From Solirubrobacter ginsenosidimutans (lineage in GTDB: Bacteria > Actinomycetota > Thermoleophilia > Solirubrobacterales > Solirubrobacteraceae), in assembly GCF_027587205.1 (NCBI RefSeq), contig NZ_JAPDOD010000044.1, forward strand, positions 12,904 through 76,903: a stretch of 64,000 bases of DNA. The letters run 5' to 3'. Below the pieces are notes generated by a model. That model worked only from the letters and a program-made list of their open reading frames with translations, made no database searches and was not told the origin of the DNA. Every line of letters starts with the position of its first letter. Within the stretch, counting starts at the first letter, position 1. Both the position numbers and the translations under genes were made by a program. Below are positions 45,048 through 52,888 of this stretch, in pieces.

Positions 45048-47654
45048 CTACGCTGGCACCGCCGGTGCGAGGGGCATTTCTCCGCTCATCCCCGCCAGGA
45101 CGTCCCAGCGACCCGCCCGGAGGTTGTCGATCTGATGGGTGACATCGAAGCCGCGGGTGATCGCGGTGCGGACGGCCGCGACCTCCTTGGAGAACCCAAG
45201 GAGGATCGCGCCCACGATGCGGCCGTCCGCCACCACGAGCTTGCGGTAACGCCCGGAGGCGTCTTCGAGGGCGATCTCCTCTTCGTGCGATCCGGCCGCT
45301 TCGAAGCGGCCGATCGACGTGAGTTCGATGCCCACGACTTTGAGGATCGTGACCGGGATCACCGGGTCATAGAGCTTGCTTCCGCCGACGGCGACGTCGG
45401 CCGCGATCTCGGCCTGGGCGACCGCCGTAGGCCACAGACCGGGAACCTGGCCCTCGAACTCGGCGACGTCGCCGGCCGCGAGGATGTGCGGGTCGCCGGT
45501 CTGCATGCGGGCGTTGACGAGCACGCCGCGGTTGGTGGCCAGGCCCGCGGCTTTCGCGAGTTCGGCGTTGGGCTGGATGCCCGCCGCGACGAGCAGGATC
45601 TCGGCGTCCAGGCGGCGGCCGTCGACGAGCTCGATCGAGTCCAGCCGTCCGTGGCCGCTGACCGCCTTGGTCTCCGCGCTGGTGATGATCTCCAGGCCGA
45701 GCCCTTCGAGGTACTTCTGCAGCAGGTGCGCCGCCCGCTCGTCGAGTTGGCGCTTGAGCAGCCGGTCGGAGCGCTCGAGCACGGTCGCCCGCATCCCGAG
45801 CTGGTGCAGCGCGTACGCCGCTTCCAGGCCGAGCAGGCCGCCGCCGGCGATCGACGCCTTCTTGGTCGCGTGGCGCTGGGCGAAGTTGCGCACCCGGATC
45901 GCGTCGTCGGCCTTGCGCAGGACGCCGCTGCCGGCGAGGCCGAAGCCCTCGATCGGCGGGACGAACGCGCGCGAGCCCATCGCCAGGATCAGCTTGTCGT
46001 AGGGCAGCTTCTCGCCGGTGCCGAGGTGGACCGTGCGGTTGACGCGGTCGATCTGTAGCGCGCGGGTGTTGAGCCAGGTCTCGACGTCGCGCTCGCCGTA
46101 CCACGTGTCCGGGTTCAGGTAGAGGCCCTGCATCGCGGACTTGCCGTAGACGAGGCGGGCGATGCCCATGCGGTTGTAGAGGTGGTGCGGCTCCTCGGCG
46201 ATCAGGTCGATCGCCGTGACCGGGTGGCGGCGGCGGATGTGGTCCACCGCGGTCACGCCGGCGATGCCGTTGCCGATCACCACGACGTTGGCGATCGACT
46301 TGTCGTAGTTGAAGCCCTGGACCTTGCTCAGGCTGGGGACGGCCGCCTTGTCGGGCTTGAGCGCGACGGAGACGGGGCCTTCCACGCGGGCGCAGCAGGC
46401 CATGCGGGTGTTGGGGGCCAGGCCGAGGCGCTCGAGCGTCGCCTTCTCGTCGTCGGAGATGCCGCTGAGGCAGTCCATGCCGTCCTTGATCGCGACGGGA
46501 TCGGCGCCGCAGATGCCCATCCGGCACCCGGACTCGATCGTCATCCCGTTGGACTCGGCGATTTCCAGCAGGCTCAGGCCCGGCTTGGCGACGACGGTCT
46601 TGTCGTCGTCGACGAAGTGGACCTCGGGCGCGCCGGAGCGCAGCGCGCGGTTGTTGGCGATCGAGCGGCTGGCGGCGCCGCCCGGCGCGACGGCGACGAC
46701 CGGCGCCGCTGCCTGGGCCAGGAACGGCTTCTCCTTGCGCCAGGTGCGGACGAGCCACACGGCGGCGAGCGCGACGGCGGCGGCGCGGATCGGCCACGTG
46801 GCCGGCTCGAGCTGGCCGCCGACCTCGTAGTAGAAGATGCCGAACGCGATCGCGCCGAACGTCGACGTGATCGTGTGCGCCGAGACCTTGACGAACGTGA
46901 CGGCCAGCGCGAACAGCGCGGTGCTGACCGCCATGTAGAGCAGCATTCCGAGGACGTCGTTGTCGGCGGTCTCGAAGAAGCCGAGGATCAGCCCCGGGAA
47001 GGCGCCGACGAAGAACTTGCGGTACCCGCTCCAGTAGCCGTCGGCGTCGTTGAGGTCGGCCAGGTAGGCCGCGCGCGGGTTGAAGTCGTAACAGGACTTG
47101 GCGCAGCCGACGCACGGCTGGCAGTGGTTGTTGCCGACGAGCGCGAACGGCGTCTGACCGTAGATGCGCTGGACCGGCAGCAGCGGGCAGATGCTCGAGC
47201 ACCAGCCGCTCTTGCCCTTGAGCACCATGCCGCCGGCGAACGCGCCGGCCATCGCGCCGAGCAGCAGCAGCGCGCTGAGCGGGCCGTTGTCGTCGAGGCC
47301 GATCTTGCGCAGGATCACGAAGCCGACGAACGAGCCGGTGGCGATGACGTAGCCGTACTCCTTCAGCCACTTCGGCGGGTTGAGGCCCTTGGTGATGCCG
47401 AGCAGGCGCGGCGTCTGGTTGGAGGTCGCCAGCGGGCAGATGTTGCGCCAGACGCCGGGCGCGACCATGAACAGCAGCGGCAGGCTCGGGATGACGCCCT
47501 TCCACATGACCTTCAGGCCGGTGTCGGGCACGGCGATCAGCAGACCGGCGACGACGAGGGCGCCGAGCCAGACGACGGTGCGGATCGCTCGCCACGCCGT
47601 GAGGTTCAGGCGCGACGGGATCTGCGTGTAGTTGGGGAACGTGATCGCGGCCAT
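45048..47654 (-). CDS. Membrane Fe-S / ferredoxin / FAD-NAD(P) oxidoreductase fusion, copy 2
   Basis: 868 residues, same three-part plan and clearly paralogous to copy 1 (FPNYTQIPSRL, WRNICPLATSNQTPR, SGWCSSICPLLPVQRIYGQTP, HCQPCVGCAKSCYDFNPRAAYLADLN; ferredoxin-like GCRMGICGADPVAI with ACC; VVVIGNGIAGVTAVDHI; ASIAGGGLLGLEAAYAL; LAAGDVAEF). The Asp in place of the third ferredoxin Cys is conserved. The ATG at 47654 shares a base with the cNMP gene stop (TGATG), so I prefer it over the in-frame GTG at 47666. An 18-bp gap separates its stop from the next cNMP gene. Confidence 0.85.
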   Translation of the reverse strand: MAAITFPNYTQIPSRLNLTAWRAIRTVVWLGALVVAGLLIAVPDTGLKVMWKGVIPSLPLLFMVAPGVWRNICPLATSNQTPRLLGITKGLNPPKWLKEYGYVIATGSFVGFVILRKIGLDDNGPLSALLLLGAMAGAFAGGMVLKGKSGWCSSICPLLPVQRIYGQTPFALVGNNHCQPCVGCAKSCYDFNPRAAYLADLNDADGYWSGYRKFFVGAFPGLILGFFETADNDVLGMLLYMAVSTALFALAVTFVKVSAHTITSTFGAIAFGIFYYEVGGQLEPATWPIRAAAVALAAVWLVRTWRKEKPFLAQAAAPVVAVAPGGAASRSIANNRALRSGAPEVHFVDDDKTVVAKPGLSLLEIAESNGMTIESGCRMGICGADPVAIKDGMDCLSGISDDEKATLERLGLAPNTRMACCARVEGPVSVALKPDKAAVPSLSKVQGFNYDKSIANVVVIGNGIAGVTAVDHIRRRHPVTAIDLIAEEPHHLYNRMGIARLVYGKSAMQGLYLNPDTWYGERDVETWLNTRALQIDRVNRTVHLGTGEKLPYDKLILAMGSRAFVPPIEGFGLAGSGVLRKADDAIRVRNFAQRHATKKASIAGGGLLGLEAAYALHQLGMRATVLERSDRLLKRQLDERAAHLLQKYLEGLGLEIITSAETKAVSGHGRLDSIELVDGRRLDAEILLVAAGIQPNAELAKAAGLATNRGVLVNARMQTGDPHILAAGDVAEFEGQVPGLWPTAVAQAEIAADVAVGGSKLYDPVIPVTILKVVGIELTSIGRFEAAGSHEEEIALEDASGRYRKLVVADGRIVGAILLGFSKEVAAVRTAITRGFDVTHQIDNLRAGRWDVLAGMSGEMPLAPAVPA

Positions 47655-48106
47655 CAGCCCGTCCACCCCGCGATCTGGTCGCTCGCGTTGCGGAAGCGGG
47701 CGGCCAGGATCGAGCTGATGTCGGTCAGGACGGCGCGGCCGAGGTCGGGGCGGCGGGCCGAGAGCGCGAGGAACGACTCATGCCCGAGGCGCAGGACCTC
47801 GGCGTCGCTCGTCGCGGTGACCGTCACCGCGCGCGGGCGGCCGTCGAGGAAGGCGACCTCCCCGAACGTGCTGACGGGAGCGACCGGCCCGCTCGGGGCG
47901 TGCAGGCGGCCGTCGACGAGCAGGTACAGCGCGCGGTCGCGCTCGCCCTGGGTCAGGACCTCCTGGCCGGCGCGAAACAGCCGCGTCTCGGTGTGCTCGA
48001 GCAGGAGCGCCCAGTCCTCGTCATTGCGGTCCTCGAGGAACCCGGGCGGGTTCTCGGTGGGGAGCTGCGCGGTGCCGGGGTATTGGAAGAAGCCGCTGGT
48101 ATCCAT
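47654..48106 (-). CDS. Cyclic-nucleotide-binding-domain protein, copy 2
   Basis: 150 residues from ATG 48106, whose A is the last base of the kinase stop (TGATG). Single CRP-like domain without helix-turn-helix: LFRAGQEVLTQGERDRALYLLVDGRLHAPSG, TFGEVAFLDGRPRAVTVTATSDAEVLRLGHESFLALSARRPDLGRAVLTDISSILAARFR. FGEVAFLDGRPRAVTV is closer to the cNMP-binding cassette (FGExA, then PRxA) than copy 1. It shares the N-terminal SGFF-YP and C-terminal GWTG tags with copy 1. The longer open frame to 48766 is antisense-type noise over the kinase gene. Confidence 0.86.
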   Translation of the reverse strand: MDTSGFFQYPGTAQLPTENPPGFLEDRNDEDWALLLEHTETRLFRAGQEVLTQGERDRALYLLVDGRLHAPSGPVAPVSTFGEVAFLDGRPRAVTVTATSDAEVLRLGHESFLALSARRPDLGRAVLTDISSILAARFRNASDQIAGWTG

Positions 48107-50019
48107 CAGGGAGCGATCCGGGTGATCGTGTGGTCGGCGTGGTTGGCGACCCAGACGGCGCCGGCCCCGCTCGCGATCCCGAGCGGCTGCTGGCCCACGG
48201 CGATCGGCGAGCCGACGACGCGGCCGGTGGTCGGGTCGAGGCGGGTGACGCTGTTGTCGTCGTGGTTGGTGACCCACACGAAGCCGTTCCCGAAGGCCAG
48301 CTGGCGCGGGTTGTTGCCGACCTTCGTCGTGCCGAGCACGGCGCCGGTCTTGCGATCCAGGCGGGTCACGGTGCCGTCGCCGGAGTTCGCGATCCACGCC
48401 GCGTCGACGGTCTCGATCACCCCGCGCGGCTTGGACCCGACGGCGATCGGCTTGCCGATCACCTGCGCGGTCGAGGGGTCGATGCGGGTGACGGTGTCGT
48501 CCCCGTTGTTGGCCACCCACACGAACCGGCGGCCGACGAAGATGCCCGACGGCTTGGAGCCGACGCCGATCGGCGCGCCGACGATCGCCGGCGCGGCGCG
48601 GTCGATGCGGTTGACGGTGTTGTCGTTGACGTTGGCGACCCAGACGAGCTGCTTGCCGAGGCTGATCGCCTCCGGCCGGTCGCCCACGGGCACCTTCGCC
48701 GTCGGAACGATCTCGCCCGCCGCCTGGAAGCGCGACACGGCGTCCGAGCCGGCGCTCGCGAGCCACACGACGCCCTTGCCGGCGACGACGCCGTCGGGCC
48801 GCGTCCCGGCCTTGATCGGCTCGCCGACGACCTTGTTGGCCTCGGGGTCGATGACGCTCAGCGTCCCGGCCTGCTGATTGGCGACGAAGACCTGCCCGCC
48901 GCTGACCGCGACGCCGTCCGGCCCCTTCCCGACCTTGATCGTCGCCACGGCCTTCGGATCGCCGGTGGGCGGGGCGGGTGTGGCCTCGGGCGGCTGCGCC
49001 GGCGTGCCGGCCTGCGCGGTCGCGGTCGCGGTCGCCGCCACGGCGGCCTTCGCCGCGGGCTTGTCGTCGCCCCCGCCGATCACGCCACTCGCCGCCAACC
49101 CGGCCGCGGCCAGCCCGGCCACGAGGATCGTCGGCAGCGCGATCCCGATCGCGACCTTCGTCCGCCGCGACACCTCCCCACCAGAGGGGTCAGACCCCTT
49201 AACAATCGGATTTCGCGCTGAGCGGGACTTTTTGTGTTGCGTTTGTGTTGAGGGGTCTGACCCCCCCATGAGCGCGGCTTGGGCGGCGCGGGCGAGGTCG
49301 CCGGCCGATTGGTAGCGGTCGTCGGGCTCCTTGGCCATCGCCTTGGCGACGACGGCGTCGAGCGCGAGTGGGGCGTCGGGGCGGGCCTCGGTGACGACCG
49401 GGGGCGGCTCGGAGACGTGGGCGTACATCTTCGCCATGTCCGCGGGCTTGTCGTACGGGAGGCGCTTCGTGAGCGCCTGGTAGAGGACGCAGCCGAGCGA
49501 GTAGACGTCGGTGCGGGCGTCCATCGCCTCGCCGCGGATCTGTTCCGGGGCGGCGTAGTCGACTGAGCCGACGAACAGGCCGGTCTTGGTCAGGGCGTCC
49601 TGGGAGGCGTGCTTCGTGAGCCCGAAGTCGGTGAGGTAGACGTGCTCCTCGGCGCCGATCAGGACGTTGGCGGGCTTGACGTCGCGGTGGACCAGCCCGC
49701 GGGCGTGGGCGGCGTCGAGCGCCGCCGCGACCTGGGCGATGATCCGCACGGCGCGGTCGGGGGCGAGCTCCGGCTCGCGAGCGAGCAGGTTCGCGAGATC
49801 GAGGCCCTCGACGTAGCGCATGGCGATGAAGAGGTGCTCGTCGGCCTCGCCGGCCTCATAGACCGGGATCACGTTGGGGTGATCGATGGAGGCCGCGGTC
49901 TCCCATTCGCGCTTGAACCGCTCCCGGAAGGAGCGGTCGCCCGCGAAGTTGGCGGCAATGAGTTTGAGGGCGACGGGTCGCCCGAGCGCGACCTGGGTCG
50001 CTCTATAGACAATGCCCAT
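48106..50019 (-). CDS. Ser/Thr protein kinase with membrane helix and beta-propeller; true start lies upstream
   Basis: At least 637 residues. Kinase domain with VALKLIA (Lys), HRDVKPANVLI, LTDFGLTK, YAAPEQIRGEAMDARTDVYSLGCVLYQAL; linker; one membrane helix (VAIGIALPTILVAGLAAAGLAASGV, about 285-310); then an outer propeller of VWVAN-type repeats (about 350-637) related to the one in the SARP fusion. The first ATG (50019) falls inside the glycine-rich ATP loop: in-frame codons from 50100 encode INTSAPTFAPGSTFAGYRIE and then AEAGRGG, a normal PknB-type N-terminus, but contain no ATG/GTG/TTG. The linker holds an 81-bp inverted-repeat insert (49185-49265). First gene of the kinase-cNMP-oxidoreductase operon. 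Confidence 0.88.
   Translation of the reverse strand: MGIVYRATQVALGRPVALKLIAANFAGDRSFRERFKREWETAASIDHPNVIPVYEAGEADEHLFIAMRYVEGLDLANLLAREPELAPDRAVRIIAQVAAALDAAHARGLVHRDVKPANVLIGAEEHVYLTDFGLTKHASQDALTKTGLFVGSVDYAAPEQIRGEAMDARTDVYSLGCVLYQALTKRLPYDKPADMAKMYAHVSEPPPVVTEARPDAPLALDAVVAKAMAKEPDDRYQSAGDLARAAQAALMGGSDPSTQTQHKKSRSARNPIVKGSDPSGGEVSRRTKVAIGIALPTILVAGLAAAGLAASGVIGGGDDKPAAKAAVAATATATAQAGTPAQPPEATPAPPTGDPKAVATIKVGKGPDGVAVSGGQVFVANQQAGTLSVIDPEANKVVGEPIKAGTRPDGVVAGKGVVWLASAGSDAVSRFQAAGEIVPTAKVPVGDRPEAISLGKQLVWVANVNDNTVNRIDRAAPAIVGAPIGVGSKPSGIFVGRRFVWVANNGDDTVTRIDPSTAQVIGKPIAVGSKPRGVIETVDAAWIANSGDGTVTRLDRKTGAVLGTTKVGNNPRQLAFGNGFVWVTNHDDNSVTRLDPTTGRVVGSPIAVGQQPLGIASGAGAVWVANHADHTITRIAP
49185..49265. 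repeat. 81-bp inverted-repeat element inside the kinase coding sequence
   Basis: Ends are AGGGGTCAGACCCCT (49185-49199) and AGGGGTCTGACCCCC (49251-49265), each itself palindromic and together forming a terminal inverted repeat matched at 14 of 15 bases. The A/T-richer middle (51 bp) is unlike the surrounding gene. Length is 27 codons, so the kinase frame is kept; it encodes GSDPS at both ends. Looks like a REP- or MITE-type insertion. Confidence 0.72.
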
Positions 50020-50101
50020 GCCGCCACGGCCGGCTTCCGCCTCGATGCGGTAACCGGCGAAGGTGGAGCCGGGCGCGAATGTGGGGGCTGAGGTGTTGAT
50101 A

Positions 50102-50128
50102 CCCCCCAGGACGCGCGCCCCTGGGGGG
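50102..50128. promoter_or_regulatory. Strong hairpin between transglycosylase and kinase genes
   Basis: CCCCCCAGG (50102-50110) and CCTGGGGGG (50120-50128) form a perfect 9-bp stem. In the minus-strand mRNA the G-run is the first arm's partner and the hairpin ends one base before the ATC codon at 50100 where the kinase homology begins. No T-run on that strand, so it is a poor terminator and may instead control kinase translation or mRNA processing. Confidence 0.5.
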
Positions 50129-50142
50129 TTATTCCGCCGTCG

Positions 50143-50805
50143 CTACGGCAGGCCGAGCTCGCGCGCGTACTTCTTGCGGTACTCGCTGCGCGCGCTCAGC
50201 ACGCGGTGCACGTAGTCGCGGGTTTCCTTGAAGGGTATGTGGTCGGCGACCTTGAACTTCTCGCCCTTGGCGGCGGCGTTCGCGCGCCACTCGTCGACCT
50301 TTCCCTCGCCCGCGTTGTAGGCCGCGAGCGTGAGGATCGTGTTGCCCTTGTACTTGTCGAGCAGGTAGCGCAGATACCACGTGCCGTAGGCGATGTTGAT
50401 CTGCGGCGTCGCCAGGTCGGCGCGCTCGAACTTCGTGCCGCCGGACTTGCGCGCGATGTAGTCGGCGGTGTCGGGCATCAGCTGCATGAGGCCCTTCGCG
50501 CCCGCGCGCGACGTCTGGTCGCGGAAGCGCGACTCGGTGTAGATGACCCCGGCGATCAGCGACGCGTCGACCTTCTTGGCGGCCGCCTGCTGGCGGATGA
50601 CGTCCTCATGACGCAGCGGGAGCGTGATCTCCTTCACCGCGTGGTCGGCCGGGCGGACGAGGCTGAGCACCGCCACGATCACCAGCGCGAGGCCTGCCCC
50701 CAGCGCGAGCCGCCGCCGCAGCACCTGCATGCGGCGCGCCCGGGAACGACCCGACGTGCGGGCCGCGGGCCGAGATGATCGGCGTGCGGTCGCTGGAGCG
50801 CTCAT
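50143..50805 (-). CDS. Membrane-anchored lytic transglycosylase (Slt70-like)
   Basis: 220 residues. Basic N-terminus (RRSSRPAARTSGRSRARRM), one membrane helix (LALGAGLALVIVAVLSLV, about 33-50), then an SLT domain: KKVDASLIAGVIYTESRFRDQTSRAGAKGLMQLMPDTADYIARKSGG, with the catalytic Glu in YTESRF, and NILTLAAYNAGEGKV-type helix plus YVHRVLSARSEYRKKYA. Cuts peptidoglycan on the outer face. Overlaps coaE by four bases (ATGA). Its TAG stop is in the same frame as the downstream kinase, with no further stop between. Confidence 0.93.
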   Translation of the reverse strand: MSAPATARRSSRPAARTSGRSRARRMQVLRRRLALGAGLALVIVAVLSLVRPADHAVKEITLPLRHEDVIRQQAAAKKVDASLIAGVIYTESRFRDQTSRAGAKGLMQLMPDTADYIARKSGGTKFERADLATPQINIAYGTWYLRYLLDKYKGNTILTLAAYNAGEGKVDEWRANAAAKGEKFKVADHIPFKETRDYVHRVLSARSEYRKKYARELGLP

Positions 50806-51401
50806 GACCTATCCGAAAGCTTCGCAAGGACCCCCGACAGCTCCTGCTCAAGTTCGCGCAAACTGCCGGAGTTCTCAACAGCGTACGTCGCTCGTTGCGC
50901 TTTTTCCGCCTGTGTCAGCTGCCTGGCGGTGCGTTCGTCGAGGGCAACGTGTCCGCGGGCGCCGGCGCGAGCGGCGCGAACCGCCTCGTCGGCCACGATC
51001 GCGATCGTCGCGTCGTAGTTGCCCTCCAGGCCCGCCTCGAACAGCAGCGGGGTCTCGACGACCAGCGCCTTCGGGGCCGGGGAGCGCTGAGCTTCGGCCT
51101 CCCGCCACGCCGCCACCCGCGCGCCCACGCGCGGCCAGAGCAGGCCTTCGAGGAAGTGCCGCTCCTCGTCGTTGACGAAGGCCTTGCGGGCGATCGCGCC
51201 CCGGTCGACTCGACCGCCGGGCGCGACGTCCTCACCCCACCGCGTGATCACCAGGGCGATCACCTCGGGGTCCTCGTACAGCTCGTGGACGACCTTGTCC
51301 GACGAGATGGTGGAGGCGCCGAGGCGCTCCAGCGCGGAGAGCGCCTCGGACTTCCCTGCGCCGATGCCGCCCGTCAGGCCGACGAACGGCGGCGCAGTCA
51401 C
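50802..51401 (-). CDS. coaE: Dephospho-CoA kinase
   Basis: Last step of coenzyme A synthesis: phosphorylates the 3'-OH of dephospho-CoA. 199 residues. P-loop GLTGGIGAGKSEALSALERLG, then ISSDKVVHELYEDPEV, LVVETPLLFEAGLEGNYDATIAIVADEAVRAARAGARG. The start is GTG 51401, overlapping the rpsA stop (GTGA). The rpsA-coaE pairing is common in actinobacteria. Confidence 0.96.
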   Translation of the reverse strand: MTAPPFVGLTGGIGAGKSEALSALERLGASTISSDKVVHELYEDPEVIALVITRWGEDVAPGGRVDRGAIARKAFVNDEERHFLEGLLWPRVGARVAAWREAEAQRSPAPKALVVETPLLFEAGLEGNYDATIAIVADEAVRAARAGARGHVALDERTARQLTQAEKAQRATYAVENSGSLRELEQELSGVLAKLSDRS

Positions 51402-52864
51402 TCTTCTTCGGCCGGGGCCTCTTCAGCCGCGGGCTCGGGGGCCGCTTCGGCCTCCGGCTCGGCGGCCGCTTCCGGCTCAGGCTCCTCGGCGACGTCCGCG
51501 ATCTCGGCCGTCGCGGCGACGTCGGCGTCAGCCTCGACCGGCTCGAGCGAGACGACCGGCGCGTCCTCGAGGTTGGTGATCTCCGCCGGGATGGCGGCCT
51601 CGTCGGTCGGGTCGGTCGGGTCGGCCGGGTCGGCGGCAGGCGTGTCGGCGAAGACGTCCTCGGACAGGCCCAGCTCCGGCATGTCCTCGAGGTCGCCGGC
51701 GTCGCCGGTCAGCCCTTCGGTGCGGCGCGGCAGGACCTGGCCCTCGACCCGCTTGATCGAGAGCGAGAGCCGGCGGCGCTCGGAGTCGATCTCGAGGATC
51801 TTGACCTTGACCTCATCGCCCGGCTGCACGATCTCGCGCGGGTTCTCGACGTGCTGCTGCGCGAGCTCGGAGATGTGCACGAGCCCCTCGACACCCTCGA
51901 GGATCTCGACGAACGCACCGAACGCGACCACCTTGGTCACCGCGCCCTCGAGCTCGTCACCCACGTGGTAGGTGTCGACGACCCGCTGCCACGGATCCTC
52001 CTGGGTCTGCTTGAGACCGAGGGAGATGCGCTGGCGATCGCGGTCGATGTCCAGGACCTTGACCTCGACGGTCTGGCCGATCGACAGGACCTCGCTCGGG
52101 TGGTTCACATGCGACCACGAGAGCTCGGAGATGTGGATCAGGCCGTCGATGCCATCGAGGTCCACGAACGCGCCGAAGTCGACGATGTTCGAGATCTGGC
52201 CCTCGATGATGAGGCCCGGCTGCAAGCGCTCCAGAATCGCCTGCCGCTGCTCCTTGCGCTCCTCTTCGAGCACTGCGCGGCGGCTGAGGACGACGTTGTT
52301 GCGCGACCGATTAAGCTCTATAACTTTGGTCTGGATTGTCTGACCAAGGTACTCGTCCAGGTTCGGCACACGGCGGATGTCCACCAGCGAGGCGGGCAGG
52401 AAGCCGCGCACCCCGAGGTCGACGATCAGGCCGCCCTTGACGACCTCGATCACTGCGCCGTTGACGGGCTCGCCGGACTCGGCGGCGCCCTCGATCTTGC
52501 GCCAGGCACGCTCGAAGCGAGCGCGCTTCTTGGACAGGATCAGGCGACCGTCCTGATCCTCCTTGGTGAGGACGAGAGCGTCGACCTCTTCGCCGAGCTC
52601 CACCTCCTCGTGTGGATCAACCGACTTGCGGATCGAGAGCTCGTTATTGGGGATAACCCCTTCGCTCTTGTATCCGATGTCGACCAGGACTTCGTCCTTG
52701 TCGATCCGCACGACCTTGCCCGTGACAACGTCGCCCTCTTCGAAGGGAACGATGGTGGCGTCGTAGTTGGGGACGATCTGGCCGTCGATTTCCAGGAGCA
52801 TCCCGTCGGAGCCCTCGACGACGCGAGCATCCGGGATGGCAGGGGGAGTGAGCGTGGCTTCCAT
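51398..52864 (-). CDS. rpsA: 30S ribosomal protein S1
   Basis: 488 residues with four S1 RNA-binding repeats: VVTGKVVRIDKDEVLVDIGYKSEGVIP (about 45-115), VNGAVIEVVKGGLIVDLGVRGFLPASLVD, IIEGQISNIVDFGAFVDLDGIDGLIHISELSW, and LEGAVTKVVAFGAFVEILEGVEGLVHISELAQQHV. The last about 120 residues are an acidic Ala/Glu/Pro tail (EEPEPEAAAEPEAEAAPEPAAEEAPAEEE). Four repeats rather than the six of E. coli S1 is the usual actinobacterial form. Binds mRNA at the ribosome. Confidence 0.97.
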   Translation of the reverse strand: MEATLTPPAIPDARVVEGSDGMLLEIDGQIVPNYDATIVPFEEGDVVTGKVVRIDKDEVLVDIGYKSEGVIPNNELSIRKSVDPHEEVELGEEVDALVLTKEDQDGRLILSKKRARFERAWRKIEGAAESGEPVNGAVIEVVKGGLIVDLGVRGFLPASLVDIRRVPNLDEYLGQTIQTKVIELNRSRNNVVLSRRAVLEEERKEQRQAILERLQPGLIIEGQISNIVDFGAFVDLDGIDGLIHISELSWSHVNHPSEVLSIGQTVEVKVLDIDRDRQRISLGLKQTQEDPWQRVVDTYHVGDELEGAVTKVVAFGAFVEILEGVEGLVHISELAQQHVENPREIVQPGDEVKVKILEIDSERRRLSLSIKRVEGQVLPRRTEGLTGDAGDLEDMPELGLSEDVFADTPAADPADPTDPTDEAAIPAEITNLEDAPVVSLEPVEADADVAATAEIADVAEEPEPEAAAEPEAEAAPEPAAEEAPAEEE

Positions 52865-52888
52865 TAGCAGCCGGATACTGTAGCGAGA

